Positions 56,001 through 64,000 of a DNA stretch of 64,000 bases are shown here, piece after piece. This stretch comes from Prostheceraeus crozeri (taxonomy: Eukaryota; Platyhelminthes; Polycladida; Euryleptidae), in NCBI GenBank assembly GCA_907163375.1, contig CAJQUW010003176.1, positions 248,001-312,000 on the forward strand. Direction: 5' to 3'. A program made the position numbers and the translations under genes. Below the pieces are notes generated by a model. That model had not been told where the DNA came from and did no database searches. It was given only the letters and a program-made list of their open reading frames with translations. The first letter of the stretch is position 1. Every line of letters starts with the position of its first letter.

Positions 56001-59000
56001 GTTTTGCGGCAAATCGAAATAGAAGAAAAATTTGGCAGTGAAGAGGACAACAGAAAACGGAAAGAGGAAGAAGAAAAGAAGAAAAAGTATGAAATCCTTT
56101 TTTATTGTGCATCCTCCCTTTGTCGAAAAACAGCTCATCACATTGATTTCAATTGAAAACTTTAATTTTGCCATTCGTGTCATCTCAGTAACAAAGCTGC
56201 CATGAAATTTTCCACAATTCTTGAGAATCATTTGTAGAATTCACCACAAAATGTAGCAGACTACTTGCTAAAACTTGAGCGTAAACTTACGGATCAAGAA
56301 AGTTGCAGTGTATGTTACAATAGTTTATTGATGAGGACTGTACAGCTTCATAATCTGAACTGTCAAACTAAAGTAATAATAAAATCATAATCTGGAGTCC
56401 TGGTTCAATACTTGTGCGTGAACATAGTCAATCTCATTTTTGCGAGGAGATCCGTTCCATGACATTCGTCCCACGAGTTACATGATAAGCATTCACAGAT
56501 CGTAGTGTGACTTGCTAAAATTTAGAAGACCAGTGTTTCTCAGCCTTAACTGTGCAAGGGTGCAATTGTTCCTTAATTAAAGTTCTTTTTACAGGGCTGA
56601 ATTTGAAATGCTGAATTTTGTTTAAATCTGCTCTCTTATTAGACCTGAGCAAAACATGACAATTTTGAAATTATTTTTTTCATAACAATTTGAATATTAA
56701 AAAATTTCTATCAAAGTCAAGAATATGAGTCAGAAAAGCTCAGAGCGGCGGTTATCAAAATATAATCTTGACCAATATCTCAGTTTCTCAACAGCTTCGG
56801 GGTCATAAACATAGCAAGGGCCAGTATCACGTTTTGGAAGTTTTCAAAGTTCAATAGCTAGGCATTAAAACCATGGAAATGAAGTCACACAGTTGTTCCT
56901 GTTCCTCCCTAGAAGTGATAGGTTGTGGAAATCGGATGATATAGCTTCTTGTAGTCGATAGTTGGCTGCATCGATTTCTGTTCTGTATAATTGAGTCGTT
57001 TTGGCTTAGTGCAAGGTGCTCGCACACTGCTAATGCAAGTTGCTCCTTGACTCTGTTATGATGGGGTCTTAACAGAGCTGCCTGCCGATATAAATGGCAA
57101 AGCATTTAGCACACTGCAATTGGTAAATGACACCTTGTTTGTGACAGTTGCTGTTTTTGAGAGGACAATTGTTCAAATTACTGTGCTAGACTCCTTGTTG
57201 TATCGTGCGTGATGTAGAATTTTGTTCGGCAGGCTAAGCGAATGTTAATTCGTGAAAATTGCTTAGGTTTTGTATTTGTTCATTCTGATAAATAAGCCAT
57301 TTTGCAGTAATGAATTGAAATGCACTTCTATGTCTCCGTCTACTGAGAGTCTTTAACTCTTCGATGGATGCCAAGGGATAGTTATCGATGCTCAAGATTC
57401 TATCGAATTCTTGCTGTTGTTGTTGTAGACTGTTGTCTGCAATTGTTTGAGTTCTTCAATTCTTCATTTATCAATCCTACTACAGCGGCTCATTGGAGAA
57501 AATTACACCTTTTTCTATAGACCTACATATCGCATAGACCTTGCTGCTTGCTGGTGAGGCATCTTAACACACAGCCATGTACTCTTTCTCTGATGCTGAA
57601 TCCGGATGGATTTCATCCATTCTGTCACACATCCTGATTCTGAATCCAGATGAAGCATTTCTTGCACACGTGTCACACAATGTTGTGCATATCACGTGTA
57701 TTCAATTTTCTCTTAATAAAATTCTCCGCTAAACTTCCTGGAAAAGCTCTTATACAGAATTTTGCTGATCATATCGTAGCGAATTACTTAATGTTTGCAT
57801 AGCACAGAAAAATGAGTTGCTACTGCCCCATTAAAAGAGACTTAGAGAGCATTCCACAAAGCGCATCTCGTAAGCATAGATCTTTATCGGTTTTAACAAC
57901 GCAGTAGAAATAACCTACAGAAATAACCTACAGTGCAGGTTGTGTTTAAAAGAAGAAAAACAACAATGAAGCTCAATATTTTTAGTAGAAAGTGTCAGAA
58001 TGTTGCAATCGAAGGAAAATGGTTGATGAGAAGGCGAAGATTGAAGCAATCGGAGACAGCTATGAGAACTCAAATTGAGCGATTAGGATGATTGTAGTCA
58101 GTCATTTTCCTGTCAAGTCACGTTTCTCAGCAGCTTTCTCCTCATTCAACCTACTTTTCCATTTCGAGTTTCTTGCTTATTATATGATTTCGTTTTTCAT
58201 TTTCTTCGTCCCGGCACTCACCGTTTCACCGCTGTTTTTCATCTGTTGCTTTTAGGCTTGTTCCTTCAAATAGACGACATTTCGTTGACAAGCTTTCTTC
58301 CTAGTGGATATCATGTCATCATCAGTGTGAAAGTCATGGCAAACTTGACTTTCACACTGTCACCTTCAAACGTAGAGTAGCTCCTGTTTCTTCATCATCA
58401 CGTGATTATAATGGAACATGCTCACTCGTTCCGATGAATATATCTTTGTTTTTCAACTGTCTTTTTGCTTGTCGGTCACGTGCGTCTTGATGAACTTTGT
58501 CAACAGTGCTGTATGTAGGTTGATCAAAGATAATGTGTTAGTCATTGGTGTTGAGTTCAGGAACATCATCTCAAAGCGATTTACTGTGCGTAAAAGTTTC
58601 GCAGAAAATGTAAATCTAGTTCATTAGACTTGTTACTGATCGACGTTTGAAATGAGCACTCCTTGGGAACCACTTCGGTGAAATACTGCCGAAGGCTCGG
58701 AAGCTGTTCAGTAGCTCTTTCTACCATGCACTGACAGAAGTTGAAACTAGAGTTTAAATAGCACGTTTTTTAATGATTTTTGAAATAAAGCACGTTCTTT
58801 ATTCCAGTATTTCCCATCGTTTCTCTGTTCCCATCGAACACCCTTTTTACTCTGAAACTGCATACCCAAAAAGGCCCACCTTTGGCCACCTTTAGCCACC
58901 TTTGACTAAAAACGACATTTTTCAAAATTTTAGTTTTTTCATGCTACTTATAAATCAGTAATCCACGAATGGTCATTCTGAGCGTCTTTTTCTTATCTGT

Positions 59001-60246
59001 TCTGCTACATAGGATGAAAATATATTATTTCTTACCAGTTGGCTTCTTCATGATTCGTTCTGTTGGATTACATGATGTTAGAGAATCGCAAAACAACTGT
59101 TCATTTTCCTTTAATTTGTAGGCAGCAACTCCAACTCTGCTTACGGCTAGGTTCTTCTTCTTGTATGCCTTTTTGCTCTCAAAGAACGACGACAGATTTC
59201 TTATTGAACAATTTATATGATCAAAGGTTATCTAAGCGCATCGGTTTGAGATGTAGGTATATGAATTGGTGTGGACCAACTTTCCTTTACACCGAACTTC
59301 TAATGAATAATCACTTAACCTGACTGCTTCAGAGAATTATACTGTAGATTGTATCCTCCATGTTTTCGACTTTGTCTGAAACTTTTTATGTTACCACAAA
59401 ATTTACAATTTCAACAAAGATGCACGTAGCTGGGCAACTCCATAAATAACACACGGACGTTCTAACCCAAAGTCTACATTTCTCATCATGAAGCAGTGCG
59501 ACCATATCCATGGAAATTGCATCATGCTGTGCCAGATTAGTCAGAAAAAATCACTTTACAAATGTTTAATAGTAGTCCCTCTTTCGACGTTGGAGGTCAG
59601 GAGGTCACTGTAACGGACTGGAATTGGCTGGCAATGCTGCAAGAGACAATCATCGATCTCGAATCATCCCGCGACAACATCAGCTTGCCATACTGAACGA
59701 TGAAGAATTTAACAAATTATTGAGCGGAGCAACACTTGCTCAAGGTTTTTGCCTAGTCTGCTCTCCTTCCGAAACCATCCAATCAATTTTCTCACTCATG
59801 ACTGCACACATGTTTATGATTTATGATCCTGAAGCTGGTTGAGAGACTGAGATATTGGTCGAGATTATATTTGTGATAATCGCAGCTCATAGCTTTTTTA
59901 TGATTTTTTAATATTTAACAAAGTTTAGGGCATATTGTGTCTTATTTTTAAGTTTTCGTTCCTGCATTTCCAATTGTTAAGTCATTTACAAGAAAACTTT
60001 GCGATTTATCAAGAAAATATGCATCAGTTTAGACCTTCGTGTTAATAGAATATTTACTTTTCTCTGATTGTAATGTGAAACATGCATATTCTGACCGTTT
60101 CGTGCTTTCAGACTCCAATCAACAAAGGCTGCTATTGGCTATGTCTATGATGATTCAACAGATTTTCCAGAAATTGGCCCAAGTGATATACTTGATGACC
60201 AAGATGATGAGGACAGTGAAGCTGACAGTGACATGGACATTGGTTG
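52992..60246 (+). CDS. CLASRP: CLASRP-like SR-related splicing protein, first six coding exons
   Basis: Six exons with GT-AG borders and consistent phases encode the N-terminal SWAP-type domain of CLK4-associating serine/arginine-rich protein. Human CLASRP begins MWHEARKHERKLRGMMVDYK; this gene begins [20 protein letters not shown]. Matches continue exon by exon: [14 protein letters not shown] (human FLQVHGRACKVHLD), [10 protein letters not shown] (human DRFDVRAHLD), [16 protein letters not shown] (human CNYERYRGLVQNDFAG), [17 protein letters not shown] (human ISEEQCLYQIYIDELYG), and [12 protein letters not shown] (human KASIGYTYEDST). The sixth exon is Asp/Ser-rich, as in the family. The protein works in the nucleus, binds CLK4 kinase and influences alternative splicing. 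The SR domain and C terminus are not in the window and must lie beyond 64000. The exons look intact. Splice borders are my reading; only the last donor is ambiguous. Confidence 0.9.
53150..53247 (+). CDS. CLASRP: CLASRP coding exon 2
   Basis: Acceptor TATAG before AAACAAGATCC, donor GTAAGT at 53248. It ends within a Met codon completed by exon 3. Confidence 0.85.
53248..55172 (+). other. CLASRP intron 2
   Basis: 1.9-kb intron with no recognised gene or transposon. Confidence 0.6.
55173..55277 (+). CDS. CLASRP: CLASRP coding exon 3
   Basis: Acceptor GTGCAG and donor GTAAGT. It holds the [10 protein letters not shown] core and ends in phase 2. Confidence 0.9.
55373..55452 (+). CDS. CLASRP: CLASRP coding exon 4
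   Basis: Acceptor CTTTAG and donor GTGAGT. It encodes [16 protein letters not shown] and ends in phase 1. Confidence 0.9.
55453..55986 (+). other. CLASRP intron 4
   Basis: About 530 bases, AT-rich, nothing recognised. Confidence 0.6.
55987..56086 (+). CDS. CLASRP: CLASRP coding exon 5
   Basis: Acceptor TTTCAG and donor GTATGA. It encodes the [17 protein letters not shown] block and a Lys/Glu-rich helix. Confidence 0.9.
56880..57480 (-). pseudogene. Penelope-like or GIY-YIG retroelement relic
   Basis: Reverse-strand reading gives [18 protein letters not shown] near 57130-57080, resembling the GIY-YIG start VYxIxCxxCxxxYIGxTxR. Charged, His-containing sequence where an R-x-x-EH tail would lie follows. 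Stops and frame shifts abound. Upstream (higher coordinates) a hammerhead-like motif lies at 58280-58325 on the same strand, as in Penelope elements. No catalytic reverse-transcriptase block was recognised, so the family is tentative. Confidence 0.4.
58280..58325 (-). ncRNA. hammerhead-like ribozyme motif
   Basis: On the reverse strand CTGATGA (58325-58319) is followed by a TGACA...TGTCA stem (58318-58286) and GAAA (58283-58280). This is the order of a hammerhead core with a long stem II loop. An adjacent hairpin, GTGTGAAAGTC and inverse, spans about 58326-58362. It is probably part of an old Penelope-like terminal repeat. Stem III is not clear, so activity is doubtful. Confidence 0.4.
59618..59746 (+). 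pseudogene. histone H2A fragment in CLASRP intron 5
   Basis: Forty-three codons match the C-terminal half of canonical H2[12 protein letters not shown], then [20 protein letters not shown], then SGATLAQG. Canonical H2A has [20 protein letters not shown] and NDEELNKLL, GVTIAQGG. The N-terminal half is absent and the reading stops making sense after AQG. It lacks introns, so a decayed retrocopy or gene piece is likely. It has no promoter and is inside an intron on the same strand as CLASRP. Confidence 0.85.
60112..60246 (+). CDS. CLASRP: CLASRP coding exon 6
   Basis: Acceptor TTTCAG before ACTCCAATC. It encodes [18 protein letters not shown] and an Asp/Glu/Ser stretch. The donor is either GTTGGT at 60243 or GTATAG at 60247. 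Later exons lie outside the window. Confidence 0.8.
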
Positions 60247-60990
60247 GTATAGACCGTTTATTGTTTATTATAAAAGCGCATTTTATAACGAAGACAATCA
60301 TGACACAGTAGCTTCATAATGAAATCATCATTGCTGCATGGCACATAATAATAATATAATAATATCTTTATGACTCGGTCAGTAAATTACACAGACCGGC
60401 ATGAAAATAAAATGGTAAAAGTGAATGGCTAGAATTATAAAGCAAGGTCACATGCTGCAAAACTTTAAGGAGTTGCTCAGTCACTTCGTCTTCACGGGAG
60501 GCGGACTTAGAGGACACTGATTTCGCCTTGTGGGATTGTGAGATAGGAAGCACTCACGTAAGGGATGTAGAGAACTCTGAGTAACCTTTGTAAACAATTT
60601 CCGACAGGATTCCGCAACCTCCTGAACGGGTGATTGGGGTGAGACCCTATCACCTACCCGATGATACTAAAGGTTCCCTTCTCCAACCGGTTCAGCTGAC
60701 TAGAGAGACACAAAGGCATATTACAAATTGCAGGTTGCCAATATATACCAGTGTGATCATAAAGTCACTGTGGGATTACAATTTACTATACATGAAATGT
60801 GAGTGAGTTTAAGCGAAAACTACTTATGAAAATGAAGAGAGCATGATTGAAAGTTTTGTTTTATGAATGAAAAGGCCGGCTGAATTCAATTTGCGATTTT
60901 CGAGTTTTTAAGATGAAAAATGCATTATAAAGCAATCAGGATTCTCCTGTTATTCTTTTCCCCTAAATAATCTTTAATTCGACAGACTTT
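60247..60990 (+). other. start of CLASRP intron 6
   Basis: No exon with the next CLASRP segment was found. The intron seems to continue to the window's end and contains three Tc1/mariner-type relics. Confidence 0.5.
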
Positions 60991-60995
60991 CTAAG

Positions 60996-62041
60996 GTGAC
61001 TGAAATCAATTCCAAAATGGATGTTCAGCAGCGCATAGAAGTTGTTCTTTTGATGGCAAAATTTGAGTCCGTAACCAGTGTTAGAAGAGAATTGCGAAAT
61101 GGGAAGTGGAATAATGTTCCTCATGACACTTCCAATAGAAATCTTTTCAATAAATTTTATGATACTGGAAGCGCTGAAGATGCAGAAAGAAGTGGTCGAC
61201 CATCATTCGATGATAAGAAAGCAAAGCAAATTTCCGAGATTATTCGTGACCAAACCTCAGCATCAATTCGCCAAGCAGCTGCAGCTACTAGTTGTTCTTA
61301 CGGTTATGTTCACAGTGTAGTGAGACATGATCTAAGGCTCTTTCCTTACAAATTGCAAGTAACACAAGAGCTACACGAAGGGGATTATTCATTGCGAGTC
61401 AGCGTGTGTGAGAGTTTACTGCAAAAATCCTGCGAAGATGAAGACTTCTTCAATAAAATTATTTTTTCGGATGATTCAACTTTTCGTTTGGATGGTATGG
61501 TCAACCGTCATAATTGTCGAATCTGGGGTGAAGAAAAACCAGCAGACACACTTCAACGCTGCCATTCAAGTCAATGTTTGGATGGGGATTTCAAGCCGTA
61601 GAATCTATGGTATTTTTTTGTTTAGTGGTAATGTTAATGGGGAAAATTATCTTTATATGTTGCAGCGAGCGAAGTTTTATACCAGAACTATCAAGAAGTG
61701 AAAATCGAACTGTGTTTTTTCACCAGGATGGGGCACCTCCCCAATATTCAAGATCAGTTAGAGATTTCCTTGACAAGCAATTTTGCAACCGTTGGATTGG
61801 CCGATGTGGCCCAATGGTATGGGCCGCTGGGTCTCGATTCTTCCCCATTGGACTCTTTTGTTTGGGGATTCTTTAAAAATAAAGTGTTTGCCTCACAACC
61901 GAGAAGTTTACAACAGCTGAAAGACAGCATTTCATCATAAAGTTCAGAAATCACCTCTGAAATATGTCGCAATGCCATCAGGTCGTTCCGAAAACGACTC
62001 CAACAGTGCATTGACAATTGTGGTAAGAACGTCGAACAATG
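60996..62041 (+). pseudogene. Tc1/mariner-type transposase, nearly full length, frameshifted
   Basis: The start ATG lies near 60996-61018. The DNA-binding half (QQRIEVVLLMAKFESVTSVRRE, then SGRPSF) is followed by the first catalytic block, IIFSDDSTFRLDG, near 61465. The frame changes near 61550 before VNVWMGISSRRIYGIF. It changes again near 61690 before FFHQDGAPPQYS (second Asp) and RWIGRCGPMVW, and again near 61830 before PLDSFVWGFFKNKVF. The C-terminal part with NAIRSFRKRLQQCIDNCG ends at 62039-62041. So at least three frameshifts and one in-frame stop interrupt it. The inverted ends were not located. Confidence 0.8.
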
Positions 62042-62734
62042 ACTTTATTTTAAAATTTCTTTCTTTCGGTTTGAAAAATTTAAGATCTAGATACATAAAA
62101 GCTTGAGAAAAGTGGAGTTTTAAGGAAAATTTTCATTTAGAATTGAAATGATCCATGGACAGAATGTAATTATATGAAATACATGTATTTCATTGGTTAA
62201 AATATGTAATCGAATTTAATTGAATCTGGCAAATGAAACAAGTCGAAAACACAATTTTATGTTTCATTCATTAAATTTGTGATATTGCCTAATACTTTAT
62301 GCTTATGTACACCCTCTAGGAAATATTGAACTGCACCTTTATAAGTTTGCTTTCAGAAGTTTTAACTTTGATTTCAGAACCTTTAATTTTGCCTTCAGAT
62401 GTTTTAATTTTGATCCCAGAACTTTTAACTTTGATTTCAGAAATTGTCAATTTGTTGCTACTTTTATCTTTAACACGCTGTATAGCAAAAAAGATTAATG
62501 TCTTTCTTAAATTTTGATCATCCACATATGATTTCGTTAATTTTATTCGTTTAATCATGTGTTATGAATTACAGGACAAATTGTTGTATTATCATATGTA
62601 TAATCCATCGAATTCAAACGTGCATTAAACAGAAAACACAAGCAAAAAGTCACGAGTAAGTCAAGTTCTTGGATTTAGGTTTTGCCCGTTGAAGACGACG
62701 GGGAAGAATTCTGGTGCGCATTGACACAGTCTTA

Positions 62735-63520
62735 CTATGTCAATTGACTAAGAGCTTCATCAATCTTTGATTCAAGATAAGCCAATCTTTGTTCGCCAAC
62801 TCTAGTTACGACAACCACAAGGATTGCGTGTATGCTTTTCATCTTGAACCATGGAGTTTCAATTGGATTGAGTTGATGAGAATATTGTCCGAGTCTTAGA
62901 ACTCTGAATCCAGGATACTCAATTTCACAATTCTCAAGCTTGCTGTGGCACGGAGCATTGTCGCAAACAAGTACCGTGCCAGGAAGCATCTCCATTAGGA
63001 AGCTGTGAAAGCAGGCCTAGCACCCACTGTTCGGTGGCATCAGAACGGAAGGCTCCCCTACGTCGAGTTGCGTGAATGACACGAAAAGATAACATGGCAA
63101 GTATGACATGGACGTTGGGTCCTTTTGAGCCAGGCAAAGTCACTAATGCTCTCTCGCCTTCGCGAGAACGATCTTGACCGCGTCGACAAAACAGGTTGTA
63201 GTTTGTTTCATCCATCCAGATTACAGCCTTTTGCTGTTGTATGAACTGGGACACTTTTTCAACGTATTCACGACGAAGGTGCTTGTTTCTATCGGAATTC
63301 GTTGAAATTTCTACATGAGTATTTTTCAATGTGACACATGATTTAAAGTAATTGTGTATTGTGACATGTGAAACAGCTATATCGTATCTTTCGCAGACTT
63401 TTTCAGCCATCTGTTTCAGCGTGAGCGGGAATCTTCTTCAATCCAAATCAAAATTTGCTCCACGATTGACTCACTTATCATTCTCACTCTTCCTCCTCCA
63501 TGGGGTTTCCTATTTTCTTC
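62735..63520 (-). pseudogene. IS630/Tc1-type DDE transposase, frameshifted
   Basis: On the reverse strand, a helix-turn-helix remnant at about 63520-63420 (SIVEQILIWIEED) is followed by a 158-residue frame with VIWMDETNYNLFCRRGQDRS (first Asp) and LPGSKGPNVHVI. A frameshift near 63000 leads to VLVCDNAPCHSK (second Asp) and GQYSHQLNPIETPWFKMKS (Glu) in another frame, with the stop at 62735. All three catalytic acids are readable. The copy is inactive because of the frame changes. It sits in the CLASRP intron. Confidence 0.75.
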
Positions 63521-63537
63521 TCCACTGCGCACCCATG

Positions 63538-64000
63538 TACAGGGTCCGCCAAAAGTCGTATGAGGATCGTGAATGATTCTAAAAATGACTAGAATAACTA
63601 TTCAGCCTAAATTATATTACAAAATAACATATGAAACACATAAATTTCGTATGATTGTGAATGGAAAATTACATCACGTAAGTTATTACCTTGGAGCATG
63701 ATACACGATTGTGCCTTCTTTACAGCACTCATCATGACATGTATCAAAGTTTGTCGGTTAATCATCTGGATTTCATTTCGGATATTTTCTTTTGGTGCAT
63801 TGGTAGTTCTCAGCTTTGAAACGTACACTCTCTTTTAAATATCCCGAAGCAAAAAATCTGGAGGAGACTTATCTAGGGATCTCGGAGGCCAGGAGAACTC
63901 ACATCCTCCGGAGATATTCAAAAGTTTCCTGTTAAGGTTTCAATGTCTTACCAGCATTGTGACACGTTACACGATCTTGTTGAAACCATAAAGCAGCTTG
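63538..64000 (-). mobile_element. mariner-like element, 3' end, continuing past the window
   Basis: TA at 63538-63539 is followed by the terminal-repeat-like CAGGGTCCGCCAAAAGTC. Reverse-strand reading from 64000 gives FQQDRVTCHNAGKTL with the second catalytic Asp. FASGYLKESVY follows (mariner: FLWGYLKxxVY), then the C-terminal RNEIQMINRQTLIHVMMSAVKK ending at about 63607. Stops interrupt it. The N-terminal half lies beyond the window. Confidence 0.7.

Larger units (their letters stand above)
56087..60111 (+). other. CLASRP intron 5, 4.0 kb
   Basis: Holds a Penelope-like relic (56880-57480), a hammerhead-like motif (58280-58325) and a histone H2A fragment (59618-59746). Stretches 57500-58260 and 58370-59600 contain nothing recognised. 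Confidence 0.7.

Noticed and set aside
1-64000. CRISPR arrays, rRNA, tRNA genes, LTR retroelements
   Set aside because: No regular short-spaced repeats, no tRNA B-box with a matching cloverleaf and no paired LTRs were seen by eye. A covariance search could still find a diverged tRNA-derived SINE.

Overview
The window is AT-rich animal nuclear DNA. It holds spliced genes, LINEs, hAT, Tc1/mariner and piggyBac relics, and a 20.8-kb Polinton. Two things hint at an ambulacrarian such as an echinoderm: TTAGGG-type repeats (arthropods usually have TTAGG) and a small secreted Cys-rich peptide exon resembling eclosion hormone, a family known from arthropods and ambulacrarians. The taxon is an inference, not a proof.

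Layout. 0-7 kb: mostly unassigned DNA with the eclosion-hormone-like exon at 1.3 kb and a Tc1 relic near 6 kb. 7.4-12 kb: a complete-ended dead mariner and a reverse-oriented RTE/BovB-like LINE. 12.4-15.2 kb: a second LINE on the + strand, cut by a near-perfect 748-bp foldback element and by a 760-bp non-autonomous hAT. 15.4-16.8 kb: a 430-bp inverted repeat. 17.7-41.8 kb: a hAT element split by the Polinton. 42-48 kb: decayed piggyBac and Tc1 pieces. 48.0-52.3 kb: a hAT inserted in a CR1/L2/Jockey-type LINE. 53-64 kb: the first six coding exons of a host gene recognisable as CLASRP (SR-related splicing factor), whose introns hold a Penelope-like relic, a histone H2A fragment and three Tc1/mariner relics. 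The gene continues beyond the window.

The Polinton (18511-39282, 6-bp duplication GACGTA, inverted ends of about 260-300 bp) sits inside the conserved SSERAFSTAG motif of the hAT transposase. Left to right it has rightward genes (RING protein, unknown proteins, packaging ATPase, chromodomain integrase, penton-like protein, core-like basic protein, double-jelly-roll major capsid protein, adenain-like protease), then leftward genes (a TATA-binding-protein-like protein, protein-primed DNA polymerase B, zinc-finger protein), then a cargo region. It is a fossil, broken in roughly eight to ten places, although its two ends remain about 99% alike where they align by eye.

The most interesting signals are in this element. 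(1) A 189-aa ORF resembles both repeats of TATA-binding protein, and TATATAAG-type boxes recur ahead of the element's genes. (2) Three tandem stem-loops share a loop but have different, compensated stems, between the polymerase and the TBP-like gene. (3) An apparently uninterrupted leftward gene has eight exons (seven coding), with every coding intron between codons. (4) Telomere-like arrays and two GC-rich hairpins lie in the cargo region.
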